A stretch of 64,000 bases of DNA from Streptomyces sp. NBC_00390. GTDB lineage: Bacteria > Actinomycetota > Actinomycetes > Streptomycetales > Streptomycetaceae. The position numbers and the translations under genes are program-made. Shown here piece by piece: positions 1 to 7,981 of this stretch. Each line of letters starts with the position of its first letter. Position 1 is the first letter of the stretch. Where the stretch lies: assembly GCF_036057275.1 (NCBI RefSeq), contig NZ_CP107945.1, positions 2,480,001 through 2,544,000 of the forward strand, read 5' to 3'. The notes under the pieces were generated by a model. It worked only from the letters and a program-made list of their open reading frames with translations. It had not been told where the DNA came from and did not search any database.

Positions 1-355
1 CGACGGTGGGCAGCACGAAGGGAACGGTGACCACCGCCCGCAGCAGCCGCTTGCCGGGGAAGTCGAAACGGGCGAAGACATACGCGCCGGGCAGCGCGAT
101 CAGCAAGGTGAGCGCGGTGGATGCCAGCGCCTGCCATGTGGTGAACCACAGCACCCGCAGCAGTTCGGGCCGCCCGAGTACCTCGCCGATCCGTCCCAGC
201 TGCCATACCCCGTCGACGTTCAGACCGCGCCCGACGATCGCGGTGACGGGGTAGGCGAAGAAGAGCGCGAAGAACGCGACGGGCACGGCGATCAGAGCCA
301 GCCGCGCCGCGTTCCCGCGGAGGGTACTTCTTACTTCAGGACGAGCGAGGACCAC
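1..355 (-). CDS. thiP: Thiamine ABC transporter permease, 5' part (runs off the left edge)
   Basis: Membrane permease of a thiamine or thiamine-phosphate ABC importer. Only the N-terminal part is here; the C-terminus lies beyond base 1. Read leftward from a GTG at 355 it gives an Arg-containing N-terminus, a first membrane span (around LIAVPVAFFALFFAYPV), an extracytoplasmic stretch with ELLRVLWFTTWQALAS, a second span and the end FVLPTV, as in binding-protein-dependent permease domains. The proposed start overlaps the end of thiB by 25 nt, so the two are probably translationally coupled under the same riboswitch. The exact start is uncertain because no in-frame ATG lies after the thiB stop. 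The assignment rests on this hydropathy pattern and the thiB neighbour. Confidence 0.75.
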   Translation of the reverse strand, partial: MVLARPEVRSTLRGNAARLALIAVPVAFFALFFAYPVTAIVGRGLNVDGVWQLGRIGEVLGRPELLRVLWFTTWQALASTALTLLIALPGAYVFARFDFPGKRLLRAVVTVPFVLPTV

Positions 356-1428
356 GACTGGACCCACTGCTCACGGTTCTTGGTGATCGTCTCGGGAGCG
401 ACGGTCTCCGGCTTGTCGACGACCGCGCCGTGCTCGGTGAAGAGCTCGGGCAGCTTCGCGTCCTTGACCACCGGGTTCACGAACATGTTCAGCGGCATGT
501 CCTCCTGGAACTTCTTGGTGATCAGGAAGTCCAGCAGGGCCTTGCCGCCCGCCTCGTTCTTCGCGCCGTCCAGCAGACCCGCGAACTCGATCTGGCGGAA
601 GCAGGTGCCGGTCGCGACGCCGGTCGGGGCCTCGGCAGGCTGCGGGTCGGAGTAGAGCACCTCGACGGGCGGGCTGGAGGCGTAGGAGACGACGAGCGGA
701 CGGTCGGCCTTGGCCTTCTTGCCGCCGGCGGAACCGGAGAACTCCTCGTTGTACGCCTGCTCCCAGCCGTCGACGACCTTGACGCCGTTGGCGTCGAGCT
801 TCTTCCAGTAGTCCTGCCAGCCCTCGTCGCCGTACTCGGCGACCGTGCCGAGCAGGAAGCCGAGGCCGGGCGAGGAGGTGGCCGCGTTCTCGACGACCAG
901 GAGGTTCTTGTACGCCGGCTCGGCAAGGTCGTCGAAGGTCTGCGGCGGCGCGAGCTTCTTGTCGGCGAAGTACTTCTTGTCGTAGTTGACGCAGATGTCG
1001 CCGGTGTCGACAGGGGTGACGCGGTGCTTGTCCTTGTCCAGCTGCACTTCGTCCGCGACCTGGTCGAGGCCCTTGGCCTCGTACGGAATGAACAGGTCGT
1101 TCTGGAGGGCGCGCGAGAGCAGGGTGTTGTCCACGCCGAAGAAGACGTCGCCCTGGGGGGAGCCCTTGGTGAGGATCTCCTTGTTGAGCGCCGCGCCCGC
1201 GTCCCCGCTCTTGAGGACCTTGACCTTGTAGCCGGTCTGCTCGGTGAACTCCTTCAGTACCGCCGGGGACGCCGCGAACGAGTCATGGCTCACGAGTGTG
1301 ACGGTCCTGGATTTGCCCGAGCCGCCGTCCGAGGAGTCCTTGGACTGCTCGCCGCAGGCGGCGAGTGCGGCAATGCCGAGGGCACCGACGAATGCGGTGC
1401 TGACGGCACGGCGAAGCTGGCTGTTCAT
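331..1428 (-). CDS. thiB: Thiamine ABC transporter substrate-binding lipoprotein
   Basis: Extracytoplasmic receptor that binds thiamine or its phosphates and hands them to the ThiP permease. The 365-residue product begins with a charged n-region, a hydrophobic core and a lipobox (LAAC, cysteine at about residue 25), so it should be a membrane-anchored lipoprotein. The mature part has the HDSFAASPAVLKEFTEQTG start typical of thiamine-binding periplasmic proteins, and GDICVNYDKKYF and the PTGVATGTCFRQIEFAG stretch fit the family. It is the first gene of the operon and lies directly behind a TPP riboswitch, which independently supports thiamine as the substrate. The ATG at 1428 is preceded by a GGGAG that sits in the 3' end of the riboswitch. 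Confidence 0.9.
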   Translation of the reverse strand: MNSQLRRAVSTAFVGALGIAALAACGEQSKDSSDGGSGKSRTVTLVSHDSFAASPAVLKEFTEQTGYKVKVLKSGDAGAALNKEILTKGSPQGDVFFGVDNTLLSRALQNDLFIPYEAKGLDQVADEVQLDKDKHRVTPVDTGDICVNYDKKYFADKKLAPPQTFDDLAEPAYKNLLVVENAATSSPGLGFLLGTVAEYGDEGWQDYWKKLDANGVKVVDGWEQAYNEEFSGSAGGKKAKADRPLVVSYASSPPVEVLYSDPQPAEAPTGVATGTCFRQIEFAGLLDGAKNEAGGKALLDFLITKKFQEDMPLNMFVNPVVKDAKLPELFTEHGAVVDKPETVAPETITKNREQWVQSWSSLVLK

Positions 1429-1436
1429 GATGGTGC

Positions 1437-1523
1437 TGACTCCCTACGCCGGTATGACCCGGATCAGGTCCGAGGGTCTGCGGCCTGGCCGCACTCTCAG
1501 CGCTGTCTGCGCTCCCCTGTCGG
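1437..1523 (-). promoter_or_regulatory. TPP (thiamine pyrophosphate) riboswitch upstream of thiB
   Basis: On the minus strand the leader contains the conserved THI-box elements in order: GGGGAGC, GCTGAGAG, GACCCTC, ACCTGATCCGGGTCATACC and GGCGTAGGGA. The last element holds the GGGAG that would serve as ribosome binding site for thiB, about 11 nt before the ATG. Ligand binding would therefore be expected to hide the site and block translation of thiB and thiP. This mode of control is inferred; the aptamer itself is read directly from the sequence. Confidence 0.95.
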
Positions 1524-1588
1524 AATGTTCATTGTTCATTTGTGCGAAAGCACGGGCACAGTATCAGCCATGGCCGGCAGGCCCTGCC

Positions 1589-2695
1589 TCAGCGCTCGGT
1601 CGCCGCGAGCTGTCCGCAGGCTCCGTCGATCTCCTGGCCACGCGTGTCCCGGACGGTGACCGGCACACCGTGGGCGGCGATGGCCTCCACGAACGCCTTC
1701 TCGTCCTCGGGGCGCGAGGCCGTCCACTTCGATCCCGGGGTGGGGTTGAGCGGGATCAGGTTCACATGGACGCGCTTGCCCTTGAGGAGGCGGCCGAGCA
1801 GATCGCCGCGCCAGGCCTGGTCGTTGATGTCGCGGATCAGCGCGTACTCGATCGAGATCCGGCGGCCGGACTTCTCCGCGTACTCCCAGGCGGCGTCGAG
1901 GACCTCGCGGACCTTCCACCGGGTGTTGACCGGGACCAGGGTGTCGCGCAGCTCGTCGTCCGGAGCGTGCAGCGACACGGCGAGCCTGCACTTGAAGCCC
2001 TCGTCGGCGAAGCGGTGCATGGCCGGCACCAGCCCGACGGTGGAGACGGTGACACCACGCTGCGACAGGCCGAGACCGTCCGGCTCGGGGTCGGTGAGAC
2101 GGCGGATGGCGCCCACGACCCGCTTGTAGTTGGCGAGCGGCTCGCCCATGCCCATGAAGACGATGTTCGACAGCCGCGCCGGGCCACCGGGCACCTCGCC
2201 GTCGCGCAGGGCGCGCATGCCGTCGACGATCTGGTGCACGATCTCGGCCGTCGACAGGTTGCGGTCGAGGCCCGCCTGCCCGGTCGCGCAGAACGGGCAG
2301 TTCATCCCGCAGCCGGCCTGCGAGGAGATGCACATGGTGACCCGGTCGGGGTACCGCATCAGCACGGACTCGACGAGCGTGCCGTCGTGGAGCCGCCACA
2401 GGGTCTTGCGGGTGGTGTCGTCGTCGCACGAGATGTGCCGTACGACCGCCATCAGGTCGGGCAGCAGCTCGGTGGCGAGCTTCTCGCGCGCAGCGGCGGG
2501 GATGTCGGTCCACTGGGAAGGGTCATGGGCGTACCGCGCGAAGTAGTGCTGCGAGAGCTGCTTGGCGCGGAACGGCTTCTCGCCGATCGAGGCCACGGCC
2601 TCCTTGCGCTCGGCGGGCGTGAGGTCCGCAAGGTGCCGCGGGGGCTTCTTGGCTCCGCGGGGGGCGACGAAAGTGAGTTCTCCGGGCTTGGGCAT
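1589..2695 (-). CDS. rlmN: 23S rRNA (adenine2503-C2)-methyltransferase RlmN, radical SAM
   Basis: Radical SAM enzyme that methylates C2 of A2503 in 23S rRNA (and, in E. coli, A37 of some tRNAs). The 368-residue protein carries the cluster-binding motif C-x3-C-x2-C at C129, C133 and C136 ([13 protein letters not shown]), preceded by the family start [15 protein letters not shown]. Length is normal for RlmN. The ATG at 2695 is the first plausible start and begins [10 protein letters not shown]. It is transcribed divergently from nothing obvious; a 160-nt gap upstream separates it from a small hypothetical gene on the same strand. Confidence 0.93.
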   Translation of the reverse strand: MPKPGELTFVAPRGAKKPPRHLADLTPAERKEAVASIGEKPFRAKQLSQHYFARYAHDPSQWTDIPAAAREKLATELLPDLMAVVRHISCDDDTTRKTLWRLHDGTLVESVLMRYPDRVTMCISSQAGCGMNCPFCATGQAGLDRNLSTAEIVHQIVDGMRALRDGEVPGGPARLSNIVFMGMGEPLANYKRVVGAIRRLTDPEPDGLGLSQRGVTVSTVGLVPAMHRFADEGFKCRLAVSLHAPDDELRDTLVPVNTRWKVREVLDAAWEYAEKSGRRISIEYALIRDINDQAWRGDLLGRLLKGKRVHVNLIPLNPTPGSKWTASRPEDEKAFVEAIAAHGVPVTVRDTRGQEIDGACGQLAATER

Positions 2696-2854
2696 GGTGC
2701 TACCAGTGTCGCAGACGGAATCCGGTGACCTGCGGGCCTTGATGCTCGCGGTGGTCGTCGTCCGTCGCCACTGGTTGCTGTGGGGCTCCTCGGACGGTCC
2801 ACAGACGGCCCAGGGACCTGGCCGGACATGGCGGGACGTCCCTCGCTTGCAGGG

Positions 2855-3226
2855 CTACGCGGCCACGTCGACATTCAGGGCGGGTATGGCGGCCGGCTCG
2901 GTGTCCGCCTTCAGCCGCATCCGCTCGTCGACGACCTTCTCCCGCTCCACTCCCGCCCAGTACGGATGTGTGGTGACGGTGAGGGACAGCGCGACGCACT
3001 CCGCGCGCAGCCGCTCCACCGCCTCACGCTGCTCCCCGGTCCAGCCGGGGCTGTCCTGACGGCCACCAGTCACGACACCGGTGTGGGGATGCGCCTCCCC
3101 CTCCCAGCCGGGCATCGGATCGACGGACCACGACAGGGTCCGGCACAGCGCCGCCAGCTCCGACGACGCCTGATGGAGCCGGACCTGTGCCACACGAAGA
3201 TCGTCTGGGAACGCGTTCTCAGCCAT
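2855..3226 (-). CDS. Conserved actinobacterial hypothetical protein
   Basis: A 123-residue soluble, acidic protein of no known function. I start it at the ATG at 3226 (MAENAFPDDLRVAQ) rather than at the upstream in-frame start at 3295, because the upstream extension is Arg-rich and looks non-coding. It contains helical stretches (VRLHQASSELAALCRTLSW) and a WTGEQREAVERLRAEC segment with HPYW, which I recall from streptomycete hypothetical proteins. No catalytic motif or signal peptide is seen. It lies on the same strand as rlmN but 160 nt upstream of it. Confidence 0.7.
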   Translation of the reverse strand: MAENAFPDDLRVAQVRLHQASSELAALCRTLSWSVDPMPGWEGEAHPHTGVVTGGRQDSPGWTGEQREAVERLRAECVALSLTVTTHPYWAGVEREKVVDERMRLKADTEPAAIPALNVDVAA

Positions 3227-3330
3227 ACCCGAAACCATACGCCTGTTCGAATTTATGTCGCGAGAGGCACGCCCGAGAACACCTCGACAGCCCACAGACG
3301 ACCGGCAGGCCGCCTCCGGATACTGGGGGT

Positions 3331-3651
3331 GTGCAAACCGTCTTCTTGATGACCCTGCCCGGGCTGGTCATCGCGCTGACCCTGCTGGCCTTCGTCGACC
3401 AGTTGCTGCTGCGCGCGGGTCGGGCCGGAGCGCTGCCGTGGCGGAACAGTGCACGTCAGGGCCAGATATCAGCGACCGGATTCGAGCAGCTTCACGCGAG
3501 TCTCTCGCCGGGCAAGCAGAACGAACCGAAGGAGCGGCAGTCGGCACTGGTCATGCCGGACAACGAGGATGACGGGGCGCCGCCGAACAGGACGACAGTG
3601 GATCTCGACGGAGGAACTGCGGTCGTCCGGATGCCTCGCCCCGGCCAGTAG
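3331..3651 (+). CDS. Small single-pass membrane protein, DUF6191-like
   Basis: A 106-residue protein starting at a GTG (VQTVFLMTLPG). Residues 4-20 form one hydrophobic helix (FLMTLPGLVIALTLLAF), followed by a basic loop and a polar C-terminal tail with TTVDLDGGTAVVRMP. This matches the layout I recall for the streptomycete DUF6191 family, of unknown function; that family name is from memory. The DUF3592-like gene downstream is convergent. Function unknown. Confidence 0.6.
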   Translation: MQTVFLMTLPGLVIALTLLAFVDQLLLRAGRAGALPWRNSARQGQISATGFEQLHASLSPGKQNEPKERQSALVMPDNEDDGAPPNRTTVDLDGGTAVVRMPRPGQ

Positions 3652-3743
3652 GACGGCCCCGCCGCACGGAGCCACAACGGTGGCGCCCCGGATCACTCGG
3701 CGCGGGACATGCTGCGGCCGTAGAAGACGAGACTCGGGTGCGG

Positions 3744-4169
3744 TCAGAGAGTGACTACCCGGACGAGCAGCACCACCAAGGTGCCCGCCGTGAACACCGA
3801 CCCCAGCACGGTGAACAGCCGGTCGACCGTCGCTACGTCCCAGCCCTGGATCTCAAACCGTCGGGGATCTTCCGGATCGTATCGGACCGTGACAAAGGCC
3901 CCCACACCGAAGACGCCTCCGACGGAACCGCGGCCGAACCTGGACGAGTACTCGCACTCGCGGCCGTCCCGGGTCGTCCAGGCTGCGACCGGGTGGTGGA
4001 ACGTGGCGCCTTCGCTGCCTCGACTGACATCGTGGCGGACGATCCGAGCCTCTGCGGTGACACCGGTGCGGCGCAGCGCAGCGGCACGGCGGAGCCCGTA
4101 CACGCCGAAGCTGAGGAAGACCACGCCGATCGCCAGCGGGATGAGCGAGAAGAGCCATTCACGTTCCAT
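3744..4169 (-). CDS. DUF3592-type membrane protein
   Basis: A 141-residue protein started at the ATG at 4169 (MEREWLFSLIPLAIG); the in-frame extension upstream looks non-coding. It has an N-terminal membrane helix, an extracytoplasmic beta-rich domain (VTAEARIVRHD, HHPVAAWTTRDGRE, VTVRYDPEDPRRFEI) and a C-terminal membrane helix (VLGSVFTAGTLVVLLVRVV). This two-helix arrangement around an RYDPxDP motif is typical of DUF3592. Members are of unknown function and are common in actinomycetes. Transcription is convergent with the small membrane protein gene ending at 3651. Confidence 0.75.
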   Translation of the reverse strand: MEREWLFSLIPLAIGVVFLSFGVYGLRRAAALRRTGVTAEARIVRHDVSRGSEGATFHHPVAAWTTRDGRECEYSSRFGRGSVGGVFGVGAFVTVRYDPEDPRRFEIQGWDVATVDRLFTVLGSVFTAGTLVVLLVRVVTL

Positions 4170-4325
4170 GTGCTGTGCGACGCGTGCGCAGGGGTCTCGG
4201 TTGCGAGTGGGGCGGCTGTGGCCGCTGCCGGCCGCCACCGTTGCGCGCGCTCGGCGGCATCAGGGCCGACAAGGCTGGAGTCCGTCTTGACGACCCCCGG
4301 TCGTCACCAGGGCCGGACCCCGATC

Positions 4326-4331
4326 TAGAAT
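4326..4331 (+). promoter_or_regulatory. Candidate -10 element for a leaderless transcript
   Basis: TAGAAT lies seven bases before the GTG start at 4339, so transcription would begin at or very near the start codon. No Shine-Dalgarno sequence precedes the GTG. The upstream -35 candidate (GTCACC near 4303) is weak. Confidence 0.4.
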
Positions 4332-4338
4332 CGAACTT

Positions 4339-4563
4339 GTGTCCGAAAAAATGTCTCGTCCGGAGCGCCTGCGCAGCGTCCGCGAATGGCCGGTCCGGCA
4401 GCTGCGCCGTCCGGACGGGACCATCGCGGAGCTGGAACGGCAGGAGGTGGCCGCCGTCCGCGCCGCGCGCACGCCACGAGAGCAGGCTCGCCGCGCAATC
4501 GCCGGGGACGGCACCGCAGCCCGCCCGTACCACCGACCGGACACCGAACTCGGTGCGCCGTGA
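4339..4563 (+). CDS. Small hypothetical protein, probably leaderless
   Basis: A 74-residue basic, mostly helical protein (SRPERLRSVREWPVRQL, ELERQEVAAVRAARTPREQ) with no motif I recognise. It starts with GTG; an ATG four codons later is an alternative. There is no ribosome binding site, but a TAGAAT box sits seven bases upstream, which suggests a leaderless message. Its stop overlaps the GTG of the next gene in GTGA, so the two are probably translated as a pair. Function unknown. Confidence 0.55.
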   Translation: MSEKMSRPERLRSVREWPVRQLRRPDGTIAELERQEVAAVRAARTPREQARRAIAGDGTAARPYHRPDTELGAP

Positions 4564-4805
4564 ACCGCGGACCATCACAGCCTGAAGACCTGAGCACTGC
4601 GCCGATCGTCGTTCATCGCGCGGTGGGCCCCGGCGGCCGCCGCGTGACGATCCGCACCCAGATCGCCGGCCTGGCCCGCAGCGACGCCGATCTGGTCGAG
4701 TTCCTGCGACGGGCGGGCCTGCCGGACGCCTGGGATCTGCTGGACGATCCACGCTGGGTGAAGTGGCAGGGCGGCAGGTCGCACGAATACGACGCCGCGG
4801 GCTGA
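4560..4805 (+). CDS. Small conserved hypothetical protein coupled to the preceding gene
   Basis: An 81-residue protein starting at GTG in a GTGA overlap with the previous stop. It reads VTIRTQIAGLARSDADLVEF then LRRAGLPDAWDLLDDPRWVK, ending SHEYDAAG. The pattern resembles small Streptomyces proteins of unknown function that I have seen next to similar partners. No membrane span or signal peptide. A toxin-antitoxin role would fit the size and overlap, but nothing in the sequence shows it. Confidence 0.6.
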   Translation: MNRGPSQPEDLSTAPIVVHRAVGPGGRRVTIRTQIAGLARSDADLVEFLRRAGLPDAWDLLDDPRWVKWQGGRSHEYDAAG

Positions 4806-4923
4806 GACGCCGACGGGCCGGAACGGCCTGCCGGCCGCGGTGCCTCGCGGAACGGCTCGCAGGAGGCCGCTACGGACCGCCCACCGGACCACAGTCAGCC
4901 GCAGGCAGCAGATGTGGCGCCCG

Positions 4924-5256
4924 TCAGCCGGCCGGCAGGGAGATGCCGAGCATCCGCGCGCCCGTCTCGGTACGGGGCCGATGCCGGCTGCCCGCGGCGA
5001 ACACCACATACGTACCCGGCCCGTAGCGCTCCTCCCCCTCGATCACTTCTCCGCTCAGCACGTAGTACCACTCCTCTCCGGTGTGCACGTCGACCTCCGG
5101 CCACTCGGTGCCCGCGGCGAAGTCGATCAGCCAGCCGCGGGCGTGGTCGGTTGCCGGCAGCCTGCGCCGCACGATCCCGGGAACCACCTCGTGCGGCGCG
5201 ACCTCGTCAACGTGGACGACAGTCATCAGTGCGTTCATGTCGGTGTGCTCGCTCAT
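4924..5256 (-). CDS. Cupin-domain protein
   Basis: A 110-residue single-domain cupin. I start it at the ATG at 5256 (MSEHTDMNALMTVVHVDE). The conserved beta-barrel motifs are visible: EWPEVDVHTGEEWYYVLSGE (an acid/His-poor variant of cupin motif 1) and GPGTYVVFAAGSRHRP (motif 2, with a His). Such proteins bind a metal and act as small dioxygenases, isomerases or sensors; the substrate cannot be told. It is transcribed divergently from the AraC/GlxA regulator with only about 70 nt between them, so the regulator may control it. Confidence 0.8.
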   Translation of the reverse strand: MSEHTDMNALMTVVHVDEVAPHEVVPGIVRRRLPATDHARGWLIDFAAGTEWPEVDVHTGEEWYYVLSGEVIEGEERYGPGTYVVFAAGSRHRPRTETGARMLGISLPAG

Positions 5257-5326
5257 GCAGCCACTCTGGCTCGCAGCGGGAATCCGAACGAGTGTCTGGA
5301 ATGACATCTGCAGGTACTTTTCTGCC

Positions 5327-6340
5327 ATGCCCCGTCATAAGGCCCGTCATAAGGTGGTGGCGCTGCTCAATGAGCCGCAGTCGCCTTTCGAACTCGCCTG
5401 CGCCACCGAGGTCTTCGGCAACATCCCGCCGGATCTACCGGTCCATTACGACTTCCGGGTGTGCGCCCAGCAGCCAGGACCGCTGCGGACCACCGCCGGG
5501 TACTCGATGCTCGTCGACGCCGGTCTGGAGGCCCTGCGGAGCGCAGACACGGTGATGGTCCCCGGCTGGCAGCCGCCCGGGGCACCTGTCCCGCCGGCCG
5601 TCCTCGACGCCCTGCGGGCCGCGCACCGGCGCGGATCGCGGATCGTGTCCATCTGCACGGGCGCGTTCGTCCTCGCCCAAGCGGGACTGCTCGACGGCCG
5701 CCGGGCCACCACCCACTGGCGCCGGACCGCCCAACTCGCCGCTGCCTTCCCTCAGGTACAGGTCGATGCCGACGTGCTCTACATCGATCACGGTGATGTG
5801 GCCACCAGTGCCGGTACCGGCGCCGGCATCGATCTGTGCCTGCATCTCGTACGCTCCGACCACGGCGCGGCATACGCCGCTCAGATCGCCCGGAGCATGG
5901 TGCTGCCGCCGCACCGGGAGGGCAGCCAGCTCCAGTACGTCGCACAGGCCGCCCCCGCCGGCACGGACGAGTCGCTGGCTCCGGTCCTGCAATGGGTGCT
6001 CTCCCGGCTGGACGCAGAGCTGACCGTCAGCCGGCTCGCCGAACGCGCCGGCCTCTCGGACCGCACCTTCGCCCGCCGATTCAACCGGCAGCTCGGCACC
6101 AGTCCCGGGCAGTGGCTGCTCAACCAGCGCCTCGACGCGGCACGAACCCTGCTGGAACAGACCGGCCTTCCGGTGGAGGCGATCGCGACCCGGGTCGGGC
6201 TCTCCTCCGCGGTCAACCTCCGGCGCCGCTTCCGAGCCGCGTTCGGGACCACCCCGGGGGCCTACCGCCGAATCTTCGGAGAAGCCCGGCCCATGCACTC
6301 GACAAGCGGCGGTGGTCCTGCCGACTCCGAAGACCGGTAG
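5327..6340 (+). CDS. GlxA/AraC-family transcriptional regulator with DJ-1/PfpI domain
   Basis: A 337-residue regulator. Residues about 10-180 form a DJ-1/PfpI-like amidotransferase fold with the nucleophile-elbow motif SICTGAFVLAQAG and the ATTHWR signature of GlxA regulators. The C-terminal hundred residues contain two AraC helix-turn-helix units (SRLAERAGLSDRTFARRF, then AIATRVGLSSAVNLRRRF). The ATG at 5327 begins MPRHKARHK. Members sense unknown small molecules and often act as activators. The divergent cupin gene is the obvious candidate target. Confidence 0.9.
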   Translation: MPRHKARHKVVALLNEPQSPFELACATEVFGNIPPDLPVHYDFRVCAQQPGPLRTTAGYSMLVDAGLEALRSADTVMVPGWQPPGAPVPPAVLDALRAAHRRGSRIVSICTGAFVLAQAGLLDGRRATTHWRRTAQLAAAFPQVQVDADVLYIDHGDVATSAGTGAGIDLCLHLVRSDHGAAYAAQIARSMVLPPHREGSQLQYVAQAAPAGTDESLAPVLQWVLSRLDAELTVSRLAERAGLSDRTFARRFNRQLGTSPGQWLLNQRLDAARTLLEQTGLPVEAIATRVGLSSAVNLRRRFRAAFGTTPGAYRRIFGEARPMHSTSGGGPADSEDR

Positions 6341-6439
6341 GCCCGTTGGGGGGCTGCGAAGATCGCAACGGGGGTGCCGGCGCGGCTGTCCCGCAAGAGA
6401 GATCGACCAGCATGCCGGCTCACTCACTCGCTGCCGGCG

Positions 6440-6556
6440 TCGGGGATTCCAGAAATGGGCGTAGCGCCCACCGCGGCGCAGCAGCTCGTCATGGCTTCCT
6501 TCCTCCACGATCCGGCCGCCGTCCGGAAAGACGACGCGATCGGCACGTTGGGCCGC
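6440..6556 (-). pseudogene. Relic of the C-terminus of an ABC transporter ATP-binding protein
   Basis: Reading the minus strand gives AAQRADRVVFPDGGRIVEEG followed by SHDELLRRGGRYAHFWN. This is the D-loop/H-loop-distal end of an ABC exporter ATPase, where intact genes read RAADRVVVLDGGRIVEEGSH. Nothing recognisable as Walker A, signature or Walker B lies upstream, and the reading frame runs on into the antisense of the AraC gene. It is therefore a remnant of about 40 codons. The rest of the 357-nt gap (6341-6697) shows no other feature. Confidence 0.6.
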
Positions 6557-6697
6557 TTCGCGAGGTGGCCTGGCGGCCGTGACGCCGGGGGCGGGCGTCG
6601 CCGGTCGTTGCCGGTCGCGCCCGGCCCCCGTCACGGGATCCGTCACCCGGATGGAGCCGCCTCCCGCTCCATGTTCACAGGGTTCACAGGCGGCATT

Positions 6698-7687
6698 TCA
6701 TCGGCGGCCGGGGCTGCCGGCAGCTGCGGGAGTACGGTCCGGGTACAGGTCACGGTGGACGGCCTTCGCCACTCGCTCGATCGTCTCCATGCCGTAGTCC
6801 CACCCCACACCTGGTGACTCGCCTTCAGGAACCCTGTTGTTCTCGGTGAGGACCACCAGACCGTAGTCGTAGGCGCGCCCGGTGAACGCACCCATGCTGT
6901 TGACCTTCCAGTCCCCGCTGTCCCAGGGGTCCTTGACCCTCTCGGAACGCTGAAGCCATCCGTTCTTGACCTGGACGGCAGCGCCCGAGGGGGCACCGGC
7001 AGGCGCTCCCCACCGTTGATCCTCCTGCACGTTGCGCATGAGGCCCAGGATGTAGGCGCGCTCTTCGGCATTCAGGACCGAGTTGTCCTCACCGGTGAGC
7101 AGCTCGAGCAATGTGGCCTGATCCCTCGCAGTGACCTGAGTCAGACCCATGAGACCTGCTTCGTCGAGGATGGTGTCCTCCATTCCGGCCTTGTCCAGGA
7201 ATTCCTGGATGTTTTCGGTCCCCACGCTGTCCCACAGGGTGTACGTCGCATCGTTGTCCGAACTCACGATCATTTCCCTGGCCAGTTCCTGCTCGTCCTC
7301 GGACAAGTGGTCGCTTCTGGCCAGGAGCAGAGCGCCCAATATGATCGGCTTGACTATGCTCGCGGAATCGTAGTGCTTGTCCGCGCCGTAGGCGCAGGAG
7401 GTATCAGTGGTTCGGTCATACAGCACCATCGAGGCTCGACTGGCGCGATTCGCCAGCGACCTTGCTATGTCTCGGGCCAGTTCATGTGCCAGTTCGGGGT
7501 TCGGGGACGCACATTCAATCAGCCCGCCCTTGAGCCGCTGCGATGTGCTTTCCATTTCCCCCGCCTCATGGGCTATGGGTTCCGCGGGGGCAGGTTCGAC
7601 GGTCCAGGAAGAGGTTGCAACGACAACGTAGGCCGCGACGAAAACCGTCCCTAAAGTCACCCTCGAGGTCGTCTTGCTGAGCTTCAA
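6698..7687 (-). CDS. Secreted serine hydrolase (class A beta-lactamase/PBP-like) with a TTA codon
   Basis: A 329-residue exported protein with an N-terminal signal or anchor helix (TLGTVFVAAYVVVATSSW). The penicillin-recognising triad is present: S110-x-x-K113 (SIVK), S143-D144-N145 (SDN), and K241-N242-G243 in place of the usual K-T/S-G. It probably acts on peptidoglycan or a related ester or amide; true beta-lactamase activity is doubtful given KNG. The start is TTG at 7687, with AAGGG a few bases upstream. Codon 12 (7652-7654) is TTA, so expression should need the bldA tRNA. The gene has more A/T than its neighbours, which may mean acquisition by transfer. Confidence 0.85.
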   Translation of the reverse strand: MKLSKTTSRVTLGTVFVAAYVVVATSSWTVEPAPAEPIAHEAGEMESTSQRLKGGLIECASPNPELAHELARDIARSLANRASRASMVLYDRTTDTSCAYGADKHYDSASIVKPIILGALLLARSDHLSEDEQELAREMIVSSDNDATYTLWDSVGTENIQEFLDKAGMEDTILDEAGLMGLTQVTARDQATLLELLTGEDNSVLNAEERAYILGLMRNVQEDQRWGAPAGAPSGAAVQVKNGWLQRSERVKDPWDSGDWKVNSMGAFTGRAYDYGLVVLTENNRVPEGESPGVGWDYGMETIERVAKAVHRDLYPDRTPAAAGSPGRR

Positions 7688-7981
7688 TTCGAACCCTTTC
7701 CGTTTTCCGGAGCCACCCGTACGGACACCGCAACAGACCCGGCCCCGATTTCATACGAAGCGGGGTTCGGTAGGTGTCTTTCCGGCGTTTCGGCGCAATC
7801 CAGCACTTGCGGTCCGACATTACAAGCCGGGGATGGGCGGGGCCTGCCGGGCCAGCCAATAGGCCTAGGGTGAAAAGTGAGTCCTCCGAATGGACCCTCT
7901 TCGCTGGATATCGCGCTGCATCTGAGGTTCAAGACGACAGGGCTGAAAAGTGCACCGATTCCTCGGAGGGGCGGCGCAGCG

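Noticed and set aside
331..1659. Plus-strand frame opposite thiB
   Set aside because: Antisense of a clear thiamine-binding lipoprotein gene with its own riboswitch.
4339..4805. Toxin-antitoxin system
   Set aside because: Size and overlap fit, but neither protein has a recognisable toxin or antitoxin motif, so I report them only as unknown genes.
5435..6646. Long minus-strand frame opposite the AraC gene
   Set aside because: Only its first 80 codons outside the AraC gene matter, and of these only the ABC relic at 6440-6556 is recognisable; the rest is antisense of the regulator.
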